Assembly: GCF_024168825.1 (NCBI RefSeq)
Contig: NZ_JALJWH010000001.1
Location: 2,542,001 to 2,606,000 of the forward strand
Direction of reading: 5' to 3'
Length of the DNA: 64,000 bases
Source: Paenarthrobacter sp. A20
GTDB lineage: Bacteria > Actinomycetota > Actinomycetes > Actinomycetales > Micrococcaceae
The notes beneath the pieces were generated by a model. It had not been told where the DNA came from, ran no database searches, and saw nothing but the letters and a program-made list of their open reading frames with translations. The position numbers were made by a program, and so were the translations under genes. Below are positions 1 to 9,223 of the stretch, piece after piece. Position 1 is the first letter of the stretch. Each line of letters begins with the position of its first letter.

Positions 1-807
1 CGTGGAAATGGCCAAGGCGCCTGCAGCAATGAAGATGCCGAGCTTTTGGGTCTTGAAAACATCCAGGATGGGGGATCCCGAGGCTCCGGCGTCGTCGTCG
101 CTGCGGACGATCGGCGCTTCATCCACATGCTTCCGGATGAAGTAGCCCGCCGGGCCCACCAACAGCCCGAAAATGAAGGGGATGCGCCAGCCCCACTCGG
201 TCATGTCCGATGCGGAAAGCACGGAGGTGAGGACGGCGACGAAGATGGCTGCCATCAGCGATCCCAAGCCTTGGCTGGCGAACTGGAAGCTTCCCAGGAA
301 GCCCTTGCGCTTGGAGTCTTGGGCGATGAGGAACGACGTCGCGGCACCAAACTCACCACCAGCCGAGAAGCCTTGGACCAGGCGGGCAAGGATGATGCCG
401 ATCGGGGCGAGCATGCCAATCTGGTCGTAGCCAGGCATGAAGGCGATCATCGCCGTGCCGATCACCATCAGGCGGATGGTCAGCATGAGGCCCTTTTTCA
501 AACCCTTCCTGTCTGCGTAGGAGCCAAGGATGAGGCCGCCCAGGGGACGGATCAGGTAGGAGGCGCCAAAGACGGCAAAGGCTTGGATTAGCTCCACTGC
601 CGGGTTTTCGGCCGGGAAGAAATTGCGGCCGATGTAGATGGCAAGCAGGGCATAGATGCCCATGTCGAACCACTCCAGGGCATTACCGACCGTCGCGGCG
701 GCAATTCCTCGCGTGGTCGATTTCCTGGACTGCGGGCGTACAACGTCGTCGTTGATGCCAACAGGTGCCGGCTGCTGCGCAGGACCGGCGTTGGGCGTTG
801 TTGTCAT
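1..807 (-). CDS. MHS-family MFS transporter (partial, C-terminus off window)
   Basis: The reading frame starts at an ATG at 807 and stays open to the left edge, giving the first 269 residues of a metabolite:H+ symporter of the major facilitator superfamily. Family hallmarks are visible: a GNALEWFDMGIY segment opening TM1, the SYLIRPLGGLILGSYADRKG loop between TM2 and TM3, and an ARLVQGFSAGGEFG motif. These place it with ProP/ShiA/citrate-type MHS carriers that import small organic acids or zwitterions. It begins 29 bp after the stop of the M20 peptidase on the same strand, so the two probably form an operon in which the peptidase product or substrate is transported. The substrate cannot be read from the sequence. 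Confidence 0.9.
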   Translation of the reverse strand, partial: MTTTPNAGPAQQPAPVGINDDVVRPQSRKSTTRGIAAATVGNALEWFDMGIYALLAIYIGRNFFPAENPAVELIQAFAVFGASYLIRPLGGLILGSYADRKGLKKGLMLTIRLMVIGTAMIAFMPGYDQIGMLAPIGIILARLVQGFSAGGEFGAATSFLIAQDSKRKGFLGSFQFASQGLGSLMAAIFVAVLTSVLSASDMTEWGWRIPFIFGLLVGPAGYFIRKHVDEAPIVRSDDDAGASGSPILDVFKTQKLGIFIAAGALAIST

Positions 808-836
808 GGTGTTCCCTCGATGATACGTAGTGGGAT

Positions 837-2252
837 TCAGGCGTGGGCTGCTGTGCGGCGTTGCTCCAGGACAGGAACCTGGGCTTGGCCTAGATCGTGG
901 AAGAGCCCGCACGCGATCTGCAGGCCTTCGCGGGCGATGGACTCGAGCATGTGTTCGTTGGGCGCGTGCTGCAGGCAACCGGGGTAGGAGTGCGGGACCC
1001 AGAGTGTCGGCAGCCCCAGGATGTCTTCGAAAACGTGGTTGGGGAGGGAGCCGCCAATGTTGGGCAGGATCGCCGGTGCCGTGCCCGTGGTCTCCGTGAT
1101 GGACTGGCTGGCCCAGGCAACCCAAGGATTGTCCGGGTCCAACCTGCTGGCAGGAAAGACCGTGGTGACCCGGGCCTTGACCATGTCAAAGCCCTTGGCG
1201 TCCAGATGGTCCTGAAGTCGGCGCTCCAACCCGTTGGTGTCTGTTCCGGTGACGTATCGAAGTTGCAGGATTGCTTGCGCGGTTCCGGGAATGGCGTTGA
1301 CGGGGTTTTCCAGGTCAGCAGCGCCCAGGGCCAGGACTTCCAGCGTGTTCCAGCCGTAGACCCGCTCAGCAGGGCTGAGGCTCTCATCGCCCCAGCCCTC
1401 ATCAACGGCAGGGTCTTCGGGCCCCGGCAAGATTTCGACGCCGGCAAGGGCTCGCCGGACGGAGCCCGGTAGCGCTACAGGCAGCAGGCCGGGTATCTGA
1501 ACCCGGCCATGTCCGTCCACCAGTGTGCCGATGGCGGCTGCCAGGGTGGTGGCCGGATTCCGAAGGAGCCCGCCCCAGTTGCCCGAGTGGTAGGAGCTGG
1601 GCCGCAGCTTGGCCGTGAGCTCAAAGCTTGCGCCGCCCCGGGCGCCAAGGAAGATCGTCGGAGTATGGGCGTTGAGGCGGGGACCATCGGATGCGATGAA
1701 GACATCCGCGGAGAGCTCATCCTGGTGCGAGGCCGCGAACTCGGCCAGGTTGGGCGAGCCGATCTCTTCGCCGCATTCGAACAGGAATTTGAGATTGAAG
1801 CCAAGCTTTCCCTGGTGGGCAAGCAGAAGCCGGAGGGCTGCCAGGTTTACCAAGTGCTGGCCCTTGTTGTCGGCGGTGCCCCGGCCGTACCAGTGACCTT
1901 CTTGAACGGAAACTTCCCACGGATTACGGCCTCCTGCCCACCGTCCCTCGTGGCCGTCCACCACATCGGCGTGTCCGTAGCAGAGGACCGTGGGGAGCTC
2001 AGGGCTTTCCATGCGGGTGCCGAGCAGGAACGAGTTGTCGCTGCCGTCCCACCGGTCCCACCGATCCACGGCGCACCCCATGTCCTCCAACAACTGGGTG
2101 AGGATGTCGTCCAGATATGCATTCAGTGCATCTCTTCCCTCAGGCTTGCCGCTCTCTGTCGGGTAGGAGACCGCTGTGCGCAGTTCTCTGAGAAACGTTC
2201 CAGAGTCGATGTGATCATTAGCTGCAGCAAGGATTTCGGTGCGTAGAGTCAT
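837..2252 (-). CDS. M20 family metallopeptidase (dipeptidase/amidohydrolase type)
   Basis: A 471-residue protein of the M20/ArgE/DapE superfamily, cytoplasmic, with no signal peptide. The metal-site segments are present: YGHADVVDG followed by RGTADNKGQ in the N-terminal half, FECGEEIGSPN as the glutamate general-base region, and a late PHSYPGCLQHAPNEHML segment supplying the last histidine. Length and layout fit M20 dipeptidases that act on N-acyl or dipeptide substrates with two Zn ions. It is divergent from a LysR regulator and upstream of an MHS transporter, which suggests an inducible uptake-and-hydrolysis unit. The exact substrate is not determinable. Confidence 0.9.
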   Translation of the reverse strand: MTLRTEILAAANDHIDSGTFLRELRTAVSYPTESGKPEGRDALNAYLDDILTQLLEDMGCAVDRWDRWDGSDNSFLLGTRMESPELPTVLCYGHADVVDGHEGRWAGGRNPWEVSVQEGHWYGRGTADNKGQHLVNLAALRLLLAHQGKLGFNLKFLFECGEEIGSPNLAEFAASHQDELSADVFIASDGPRLNAHTPTIFLGARGGASFELTAKLRPSSYHSGNWGGLLRNPATTLAAAIGTLVDGHGRVQIPGLLPVALPGSVRRALAGVEILPGPEDPAVDEGWGDESLSPAERVYGWNTLEVLALGAADLENPVNAIPGTAQAILQLRYVTGTDTNGLERRLQDHLDAKGFDMVKARVTTVFPASRLDPDNPWVAWASQSITETTGTAPAILPNIGGSLPNHVFEDILGLPTLWVPHSYPGCLQHAPNEHMLESIAREGLQIACGLFHDLGQAQVPVLEQRRTAAHA

Positions 2253-2372
2253 GGGCTTCGTTCCTCGAATCGTGGTGGCTAACTCCGACTCTAGATGTGG
2301 CCTGACTCACTAACCAGTATCCTTTTCTCAATAAGCTTTGACTTGAATGCAAACCGAAGGGAAGCGTGCGAC

Positions 2373-3269
2373 GTGCAGCTGTTGCCAACATCGCTGATCT
2401 ATTTCCGCGAGGTCGCCGGTACCGGATCCATCACTGAGGCCGCAGAAATCCTCCACGTCTCGCCATCAGCCATCAGCCGTCAAATGAGCAAGCTGGAATC
2501 CTCGGCCGGAGCTCCGCTCTTCGTCAGGCACCCGCGGGGCATGATGCTTACCGAGGCTGGGCGATTGGTGTTGGCGCATGCCCGCAGGAGCGAACTCGAA
2601 GGAGAATCTCTGCTCCAGGAACTGCGGGATACGGAGTCTCGGCGAACCAGCGTCATCAAGGTTGCCAGTGCGGAAGGGCTGGCTCACTGCAGGGTGCCGG
2701 CGGCCATCGCAACGATGGTAGCCAGCTACAGCGACGTTGTGTTCAACCTGGTGGTCGTGCCCTCAGCAGAGGCCACGCGTCAAGTGATCGACGGCAAGGC
2801 TGACATTGCCGCGGTGTTTGCCCTCGGGCCCCAGCGTGATGTCACTGTGGAGTTTTCCTTACCGGCTCCTGCCTTGGCTGCCGTCACGCGCGATCATCGG
2901 CTGGCAGCTCGGGATTCGGTGTCTCTCAAGGAGCTTTGCGAGGAAAAACTTGCCCTCCCCGGACGAGGGATTACCCAGCGTGAGCTCTTTGATATCGCCG
3001 TCCAGCGGGAAGGACTTAGCCCTGAGATCGTCCTGGAAACGGATCAAGTGGGACCCATTCTTGCCTTTGCCCGGAGCGGCGCTGGAGTGGCGCTGATGAG
3101 CAGGTTCACGGTCCCGGCACGCGAAGACGCTGGTCTTGTCTTCATCCCCGTGGACAACACGGTCTTCCTCCAGCGGGAGGGACAAATCCAGACCATGGCC
3201 GGGCGCCGCAAATCGGCCTTGGTCACTGCCTTCGCTTCGGCCTTGGCGGACGAGCTCTTGGCTGAGTAG
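2373..3269 (+). CDS. LysR family transcriptional regulator
   Basis: A LysR-type regulator. The N-terminal winged helix-turn-helix is clear (FREVAGTGSITEAAEILHVS, then PSAISRQMSKLE), followed by a periplasmic-binding-protein-like effector domain. I prefer the GTG at 2373 (298 aa): it places the HTH at the usual distance from the N-terminus and has a GAAGGGAAG ribosome-binding sequence about 10 nt upstream. An in-frame ATG at 2295 would add 26 residues atypical for the family. The gene is divergent from the M20 peptidase/MHS transporter pair, the classic LysR arrangement, so it probably controls that pair in response to the transported compound. Confidence 0.9.
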   Translation: MQLLPTSLIYFREVAGTGSITEAAEILHVSPSAISRQMSKLESSAGAPLFVRHPRGMMLTEAGRLVLAHARRSELEGESLLQELRDTESRRTSVIKVASAEGLAHCRVPAAIATMVASYSDVVFNLVVVPSAEATRQVIDGKADIAAVFALGPQRDVTVEFSLPAPALAAVTRDHRLAARDSVSLKELCEEKLALPGRGITQRELFDIAVQREGLSPEIVLETDQVGPILAFARSGAGVALMSRFTVPAREDAGLVFIPVDNTVFLQREGQIQTMAGRRKSALVTAFASALADELLAE

Positions 3270-3275
3270 ACCGGC

Positions 3276-4013
3276 TCAGTACTGCTTGCGCAGCGCCGAA
3301 AGGGCTTCAGCGAGGGGCATATTCAAGGCAGGGCCGTGTCCCGGGAGGACCACTGAAGCGTCAACATCATCGAGCCGATGGGTAGCCCCTAACGCCGCCG
3401 CCGGGTCCGAGTGGTACATCCGGTGCAACATCTGCGGGCCGGACATAGGGCTGATCGGGTGCCCGCTGACGAACGAATCTCCCACGGCGATCGCCTGGGC
3501 GGTTGGCAGCAGCAAAGCAACGTTGCCCGGGGTGTGGCCGGGAAGAAGGATCGCTTCCGGCTTTCCCGGCAGGCCTTGGAGCTTCTCCTGGGTCCAGGCC
3601 TCGGCCCGTGTGGCCGGCTCTGCTTGGAGGGCTTTGGCATTGATGACGTGCAGCATCCAGTGGAACACCTTGGGCCGCCACGCCCGGACCAAGACCTGGC
3701 CGAACGTGACCTGATGCTTCTCTTTGCCCTGCACATGGGCAAGTTCCTCGGGGGAGCAGAGGATGGGTGTGCTAAAGGTTCGGGAGAAGTAGGCGGCGGA
3801 TCCTGTATGGTCCACGTGTCCATGCGTGATCAACATTGCCTTGGCTGCCGCGGGATCCAGGCCGAGCCCACGGACGGACTCCAAGACCAGGTCACGGTCG
3901 GCGGGGTAGCCGCCGTCGATCAGGATGAAGCCTGAGTCGTCACGGACAATGAGCCAGTTGGACGCCGGTCCCTCCACGAAAAAGACGCCGGGTGCTTGTT
4001 CGGAGATGTTCAC
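3276..4013 (-). CDS. MBL-fold metallo-hydrolase
   Basis: A 245-residue metallo-beta-lactamase-fold hydrolase. The metal-binding HGHVDHTG motif (HxHxDH) is present, with a later GHTPGNVALLL and a DASVVLPGHGPAL segment supplying the remaining histidines. This layout fits glyoxalase II-like or generic thioester/lactone hydrolases rather than a true beta-lactamase. It starts with GTG 27 bp downstream of the FAD oxidoreductase of the nitrate group and could be co-transcribed with it, though a link to nitrate metabolism is only positional. The stop codon is 6 bp from that of the convergent LysR gene. Confidence 0.85.
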   Translation of the reverse strand: MNISEQAPGVFFVEGPASNWLIVRDDSGFILIDGGYPADRDLVLESVRGLGLDPAAAKAMLITHGHVDHTGSAAYFSRTFSTPILCSPEELAHVQGKEKHQVTFGQVLVRAWRPKVFHWMLHVINAKALQAEPATRAEAWTQEKLQGLPGKPEAILLPGHTPGNVALLLPTAQAIAVGDSFVSGHPISPMSGPQMLHRMYHSDPAAALGATHRLDDVDASVVLPGHGPALNMPLAEALSALRKQY

Positions 4014-4040
4014 CCGAGAAGTCTAGAGAGCTACGCGGCG

Positions 4041-5603
4041 TCAGGCGGCAGCCGCTTGGAAATGTTTTTCGATGATCCCCTTGATGTCCTCATGGCATCC
4101 TCCACAGCCAGTTCCGGCGCGGGTGGCCTTGGAGACCTCGCCGACCGTGCTGCAGCCTTCAACAACGGAGTCCTCGATGCTGGCCGCGCTGACCCCTGCG
4201 CAACGGCACACGGTCCGCTGGGGATCGTTGCTGGTTGCGCCGGCGTCAAGCTGGTCAGGCCCATCGAGCCGGAGCAGCAAGGACCGGTCGGCAGGCAACT
4301 CAGAGGAACGCTCGAACAGCACCACGAGTTCAGCTGCAGTCCTGGGCATGCCCACAGCTACGAGGCCCTCCAGGACCCCGCCGCGCGTGGTCATCTTCAC
4401 GTAACGGCCGTGCTCCGGATCTGCCCATTGGGAGATCTGCCGACGGGCACGTCCGGCAACAGCGCCGGCTTCCAACAACTCCTCATCCCAAGGATCGGCC
4501 TGGTTGTCGCCGGCCACTGCAAGGTTGATGCCCCGCGCCTTCAAGACCACCACTCCGGGCTTCTCCTTGGGCAACGCCTCCAGTGCATCCGCGGCAGCCT
4601 GGCCGTCACGGGCCAGAACCACCAAGTACTCGGCCAGCCATTCGGCCTGGCGCCACCCCGGGCCCACCAAGCCGGAAGGCCCACCTGCGGTACGGCAATC
4701 AACGCAGGAAGCGTCCGGGCAGCGCACTTCCGCGCAGTCACCGATCGCGAACATGTGCGGCTCGTGATACGTCCGGAGATGGTGGTCCACCAGAATGCCG
4801 GAGGCGACAGGAAGCCCACATCCCTCAGCCAGTTCGATACGGGGCCGGACACCGCAGGACAACACCAGCAGATCGCCGTCGATCGCGGAACCGTCATCCA
4901 GCAGCAAGGCCGAGAAGCTGCCGCCGGGTCCGGCCGTCTCCACGCCGGTGGAACGTGCGTTGCCGGCCATCCGGACGCCACCGGCGCGCAGGCTGTTGGT
5001 GAGGACGGAGCCACTGCCGCGGTCGATGCTGCGTCCCAGGGGGAAGGGCCCGTTGTGCACCACCGTGGTTTGGGCACCCTCTTCGGCGGCCGCGAGGGCG
5101 GTCTCAAGACCCAGCACGCCGCCACCCAGCACCACAACACGTTTGCCTTCGGCAACCGCGGCGCGAAGCACGGCAGCATCCCGCAGATCACGCAAAGCTG
5201 TAACTCCGGCCGGAAGGACGGGCCGGGAGGGATCCGGGTTGAGTCCGGTCAGGTTGGGAATCACAGGACGGGAACCAGTGGCGAACACCAAACGGTCGTA
5301 GTGTTCAGTGGTGCCGTCCGAGAGGACTACGTGCTGGCGGGCACGGTCGATCCGCTTGACCTTGATGCCCAACCGGACGTCAACACCGTCGGACGTCAAC
5401 TCGGACGCATCGGCCATCGCCAAAGCCTCGGCTGTGGTGCGGCCAACGCCGAGCTCAGCAACCATGACCCTGTTGTATGCAGCCTCGATCTCCTGACCCA
5501 CCACCAGCAATTGCACCAGTCCAGTGCGAACGGCGGGGAGCAGTTCGTCAATGAGCCGCGATGCCACAGGCCCGAATCCAACTACAACAATGCGTTCGCT
5601 CAT
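4041..5603 (-). CDS. nasB: FAD-dependent oxidoreductase with C-terminal BFD-like [2Fe-2S] domain (nitrate reductase electron-transfer subunit)
   Basis: A 520-residue flavoprotein resembling the N-terminal half of NirB and NasB/NasC electron-transfer subunits. It has an N-terminal dinucleotide-binding GFGPVASRL motif, a second Rossmann motif VVVLGGGVLGLETA, an FAD-closing MFAIGDCAEV segment, and a C-terminal BFD-like cluster domain with a TVCRC ... GTGCGGC cysteine pattern. It lacks the sirohaem domain of a full nitrite reductase, so it most likely passes NAD(P)H electrons to the molybdoenzyme. The ATG at 5603 overlaps the TGA of the nitrate reductase gene (ATGA) and has an AAGGAGGC Shine-Dalgarno. 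An upstream in-frame start at 5693 lies inside nasA and was not used. The symbol is by analogy; naming of this subunit varies. Confidence 0.85.
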   Translation of the reverse strand: MSERIVVVGFGPVASRLIDELLPAVRTGLVQLLVVGQEIEAAYNRVMVAELGVGRTTAEALAMADASELTSDGVDVRLGIKVKRIDRARQHVVLSDGTTEHYDRLVFATGSRPVIPNLTGLNPDPSRPVLPAGVTALRDLRDAAVLRAAVAEGKRVVVLGGGVLGLETALAAAEEGAQTTVVHNGPFPLGRSIDRGSGSVLTNSLRAGGVRMAGNARSTGVETAGPGGSFSALLLDDGSAIDGDLLVLSCGVRPRIELAEGCGLPVASGILVDHHLRTYHEPHMFAIGDCAEVRCPDASCVDCRTAGGPSGLVGPGWRQAEWLAEYLVVLARDGQAAADALEALPKEKPGVVVLKARGINLAVAGDNQADPWDEELLEAGAVAGRARRQISQWADPEHGRYVKMTTRGGVLEGLVAVGMPRTAAELVVLFERSSELPADRSLLLRLDGPDQLDAGATSNDPQRTVCRCAGVSAASIEDSVVEGCSTVGEVSKATRAGTGCGGCHEDIKGIIEKHFQAAAA

Positions 5604-7810
5604 GATGCCTCCTTGACGTGCAGTGGCAGTCGCGTCCCGGCAGGAACTGTGCTCGAGGCCAGATTCTTTGTGGAGACTGCCCGCCGGACCCATACCCGGC
5701 TGGTCTTGAATTCCGGCATGCCGGAGATGGGGTCTGTTGCCGCTTCGGTGAGGCGGTTGGCGTTTTCCTGGCCGGGGAAGTGGAACGGCAGGAAGACGGT
5801 GTCCGGTCGGACTGTGGTGCTGAGTTCAGCGCGGCAAAGTACTTCGCCGCGCTCGTTCGTGACGGTGGCGTAGTCGCCGTCGGCGATACCGCGGGCAGCT
5901 GCTGTGCCCGGGTGGATGAGGAGCCGGGCCTGCGGCTGCGACGCCATCAACTCGCTCACGCGGCGGGTCTGGGCGCCGGACTGGTAGTGCTCCAGCAGCC
6001 GGCCCGTGGCGAGTGCCAGGGAGTCGTCCGCAAAGGAACGCACAGCCCGCTTGGAGGGAGTGACGGGAACCATCACTGCGCGGCCATCGGCGTGGGCGAA
6101 CCCATCGCCGAAGAGCCGCGGGGTGCCGGTGCTGCCCACAGGGTAGGGCCAGTAGGCAGCTTCGCCGCGGTCCAGCATGGCGTAGTCGATGCCCGAGTAA
6201 TCGGCCAGACCACCAGCAGAAGCCAGCCGTAGCTCCTCGAAAACAGTCTCGGGATCATCGCTGAAAGTCGAAGGGGCCTCAAGAAGCTCCGCCAGCCGGG
6301 CCATGAGCCACAGCTCGCTCCGGACACCCGGGGGAGGCGTCAACGCACGCCGGCGACGGATCACGCGGCCTTCGAGGTTGGTCAGCGTGCCTTCTTCCTC
6401 GGCCCACTGGGTAACCGGCAAAACGAGGTCAGCTTCGGCAGCGGTCTCGGACATGAAGAAGTCGCAAACCACCAGGAAGTCCAGGCTGCGAAGACCATGG
6501 ATCACCGCGTTGGTGTCCGGGGCGGACACCACCACATTGGCGCCGTGCACGAAGAGGCAACGGACGCCGTCGGGTTTTCCGAGCGACTTGAGAAGTTCGA
6601 CGGCGGGCAGGCCGGGGCCGGGGATGAGCGACTCATCGACTCCCCACACGCCGGCGACGTGGGCGCGCGCTGCGGGGTCGGTGATCTTGCGGTAGCCCGG
6701 GAGCTGGTCCGCCTTCTGGCCATGCTCGCGGCCGCCCTGGCCGTTGCCTTGGCCGGTGAGCGTGCCATAGCCGCTGCGGGCTGAGCCGGGCAGTCCAAGG
6801 AGCAGGCTGAGGTTGATTGCCGCAGTAGCGGTATCGGTGCCGTCTACGTGCTGTTCCACGCCGCGGCCGCTGAGGACGTAGCTGCCACCGGCGCGGGCGC
6901 CTTGGGCCAGTCGTCGGGCCGTCTCGCGGATGAGGGTGGCGGGGACGCCGGTGATGGACTGGACGCGCTCCGGCCAGAACGCAGAGAGGCTGCGAACCAC
7001 GGCCGCGTAGCCGCTGGTGTTCTTCTCGACGTACGAGGCATCGGTGAGCCCTTCGTGGACCACCACATGGCTGATGCCCAAAAGGAGGGCCAAATCGGTG
7101 CCGGGCGTCGGCTGCAGGTGGAGGCCGCCGCCGTCGGACGTGAACGCTGCAGTAGCCGAGCGGCGGGGGTCCACCACGATCAGCCCACCGGCATCGCGCG
7201 CGCCCTGCAGGTGCTGGACGAACGGCGGCATCGTCTCGGCAACGTTTGAACCGAGCATGAGGATCACGGACGCGGTGTCGAGGTCCGTGACGGGGAAGGG
7301 GAGACCGCGGTCCACGCCGAAGGCGCGGTTGCCGGCGGCGGCCGCGGACGACATGCAGAACCGGCCGTTGTAGTCGATCCGGGACGTCCTCAGGGCGAGC
7401 CGGGCGAACTTGCCCAGCAGGTAAGCCTTCTCGTTGGTGAGGCCGCCACCCCCGAAGACTCCCACGGCATCATTTCCGTACTGAGCCTGGGTGTCCTTGA
7501 CGGCTGCGGTGATGAGCATGAGCGCCTGGTCCCAGGAGATGGGCTGGTGCACGCCGTCGGAACCTTTGAGCATCGGCTCCGTGACGCGGCCGTTGTGATG
7601 CAACAACGACGCCGATGTCCAGCCTTTGCGGCACAGCCCGCCCCGGTTTGTGGGGAAGTCGCGCCCGGAAACTTCCAAGGGCACGGCGGGTGTGGCCGGT
7701 TCTGCGGCGGGCGCTGCCGCTGCCCCCGGAACTGCGGGTGCAGCCGGGGTCAGCGTCATGGCGCACTGGAGCGCGCAGTAGGGGCAGTGGGTATCGGCGC
7801 CGTTGGGCAT
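5600..7810 (-). CDS. nasA: Assimilatory nitrate reductase catalytic subunit (molybdopterin oxidoreductase)
   Basis: A 736-residue bis-MGD molybdoenzyme of the DMSO reductase family. The N-terminal [4Fe-4S] ligands are visible as Cys9, Cys12 and Cys16 (HCPYCALQC) plus a fourth cysteine in GGLCRKG. The molybdopterin domains follow (DYNGRFCMSSAAAAGNRAFG, VILMLGSNVAETMP), with a C-terminal molydopterin dinucleotide-binding domain (ATGRLLEHYQSGAQTRR). The protein is cytoplasmic, with no Tat signal, consistent with assimilatory NasA rather than Nap. It starts immediately after the narK stop and overlaps the downstream flavoprotein, so the three form one translationally coupled operon for nitrate uptake and reduction to nitrite. 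No nitrite reductase gene is in the window. Confidence 0.9.
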   Translation of the reverse strand: MPNGADTHCPYCALQCAMTLTPAAPAVPGAAAAPAAEPATPAVPLEVSGRDFPTNRGGLCRKGWTSASLLHHNGRVTEPMLKGSDGVHQPISWDQALMLITAAVKDTQAQYGNDAVGVFGGGGLTNEKAYLLGKFARLALRTSRIDYNGRFCMSSAAAAGNRAFGVDRGLPFPVTDLDTASVILMLGSNVAETMPPFVQHLQGARDAGGLIVVDPRRSATAAFTSDGGGLHLQPTPGTDLALLLGISHVVVHEGLTDASYVEKNTSGYAAVVRSLSAFWPERVQSITGVPATLIRETARRLAQGARAGGSYVLSGRGVEQHVDGTDTATAAINLSLLLGLPGSARSGYGTLTGQGNGQGGREHGQKADQLPGYRKITDPAARAHVAGVWGVDESLIPGPGLPAVELLKSLGKPDGVRCLFVHGANVVVSAPDTNAVIHGLRSLDFLVVCDFFMSETAAEADLVLPVTQWAEEEGTLTNLEGRVIRRRRALTPPPGVRSELWLMARLAELLEAPSTFSDDPETVFEELRLASAGGLADYSGIDYAMLDRGEAAYWPYPVGSTGTPRLFGDGFAHADGRAVMVPVTPSKRAVRSFADDSLALATGRLLEHYQSGAQTRRVSELMASQPQARLLIHPGTAAARGIADGDYATVTNERGEVLCRAELSTTVRPDTVFLPFHFPGQENANRLTEAATDPISGMPEFKTSRVWVRRAVSTKNLASSTVPAGTRLPLHVKEAS

Positions 7811-9223
7811 CTAGATGTGTCCGATCGTGTTGCGCTTCTGGGCGGGGCGGATGTAGCAGACCCAGCAGACGGTGAGCATCAGGACATAGGCTCCAACGAA
7901 TCCGTAGAACGCCGGGGTGTAGGAGCCGCTGGCCGTATTGGAGGCATTGAGTACCTGCGGGATGACGAATCCGCCGTAGGCGCCGATCGCGGAGATCAGG
8001 CCCAGGGAGGAGGACGCGAGCCGCGCGGTGGTGGCACTGGGTGCTCCGGAGCGTGCTGCCCGGCTGGACGTTGCGAAGATGACGGGGATCATCCGGTACG
8101 TTGCACCGTTTCCAAACCCGCTGGCCAGGAAGAGCAGCAGGAACAAGGTCAGGAAGAGCCAGAAGTTCTTCAGCGGCAACGTCCAGATCATGGTCAGGGT
8201 GATGACGGCCATGGAGGCGAACGAAGCAATGGTCATCCGTGCCCCACCCATGCGGTCAGCCATACGGCCACCATAGGGGCGGGCCAGGGAGCCAACCAGC
8301 GGGCCGAGGAAGGCCAACGAGAGTGCAACTGCGCCGACATGGATGGACGAGAAGTCCGGGAAGTAGTCCTTGATGAGCTTGGGGAAGACGCCTGCGAAGC
8401 CGATAAAGGAACCGAAGGTGCCGATGTACAGGAACGCCATGATCCACAGGTGCGGTTCCTTCAGGGCGGCCAGCGAGCCGGCCACATCACCCTTGGCGCT
8501 GGTGAGGTTGTTCATGTACTTGTAGGCGCCAAAGGCGGCGATGATGATCAGCGGAATCCAGATGATGCCAGCCATCGGCAGGTTCACCGTTCCGGCCGCC
8601 AGCAGGGTGATGGCGATGGGAACAACGAGCTGCGCGACGGCGGCACCCAGGTTTCCGCCGGCTGCGTTCAGGCCCAGCGCCCAACCCTTTTCGCGGGCGG
8701 GGTAGAAGAAGGTGATGTTGGCCATCGAGCTGGCGAAATTACCGCCACCGAAACCGGCGAGTGCGGCCATCAGGAGCATGACGCCGAAGGGCGTTTCCGG
8801 GTTCGAGACACAGATGGCCAGGCCCGTGGTGGGAATCAGGAGGAGGAGGGCGGAGACGATGGTCCAGTTCCGGCCACCGAACTTGGGAACCATGAAGGTG
8901 TACGGGATTCGGAGCGTAGCGCCTACCAGGCTGGGGATGGAGATGAGCCAGAAGATCTGGTTGGTATCAAAGGTGAAGCCGGCTGCGGGCAGCTGGACCA
9001 CCACGATGGACCACAGTTGCCAGACGACGAAACCGAGGAATTCGGCGAAGATCGACCAGTAGAGATTGCGCTTGGCGATGGACCGGCCTTCGGCTTCCCA
9101 CTGGCCCTTGTCTTCGGCATCCCAGTTGGCAATCCAGCGGCCGGGGCGGTGTTCAAGGGCGGGGGCTGCGGTGGCAGTGGACTGGGCGGGGGCCAGTTCT
9201 TCTGCGGAGCGGTCAACAGTCAC
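7811..9223 (-). CDS. narK: NarK-type nitrate/nitrite MFS transporter
   Basis: A 470-residue, 12-TM major facilitator protein. The nitrate-porter signature is present as the glycine-rich AGFGGGNFASSMANI segment after TM4, with a second copy region GAPSATTARLASSSLGLISA in the C-terminal half. Each half has a conserved arginine near its centre (LRIPYTFMVPKFGG, ARPYGGRMADRMGG). It is the first gene of the nitrate operon, starting at a GTG with an AAGGAG ribosome-binding site 7 nt upstream, and its stop abuts the nasA start. A roughly 60-residue N-terminal cytoplasmic extension precedes TM1. The likely role is nitrate import for assimilation. Confidence 0.92.
   Translation of the reverse strand: MTVDRSAEELAPAQSTATAAPALEHRPGRWIANWDAEDKGQWEAEGRSIAKRNLYWSIFAEFLGFVVWQLWSIVVVQLPAAGFTFDTNQIFWLISIPSLVGATLRIPYTFMVPKFGGRNWTIVSALLLLIPTTGLAICVSNPETPFGVMLLMAALAGFGGGNFASSMANITFFYPAREKGWALGLNAAGGNLGAAVAQLVVPIAITLLAAGTVNLPMAGIIWIPLIIIAAFGAYKYMNNLTSAKGDVAGSLAALKEPHLWIMAFLYIGTFGSFIGFAGVFPKLIKDYFPDFSSIHVGAVALSLAFLGPLVGSLARPYGGRMADRMGGARMTIASFASMAVITLTMIWTLPLKNFWLFLTLFLLLFLASGFGNGATYRMIPVIFATSSRAARSGAPSATTARLASSSLGLISAIGAYGGFVIPQVLNASNTASGSYTPAFYGFVGAYVLMLTVCWVCYIRPAQKRNTIGHI

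Noticed and set aside
2295..2372. Upstream ATG extending the LysR protein by 26 residues
   Set aside because: The extension is not like LysR N-termini, and the GTG at 2373 has a better ribosome-binding site and standard length.
3996..5873. 625-residue plus-strand reading frame antisense to the FAD oxidoreductase
   Set aside because: It has no recognisable domain and lies opposite a gene with clear FAD, NAD and [2Fe-2S] motifs; long antisense frames are expected at this GC content.
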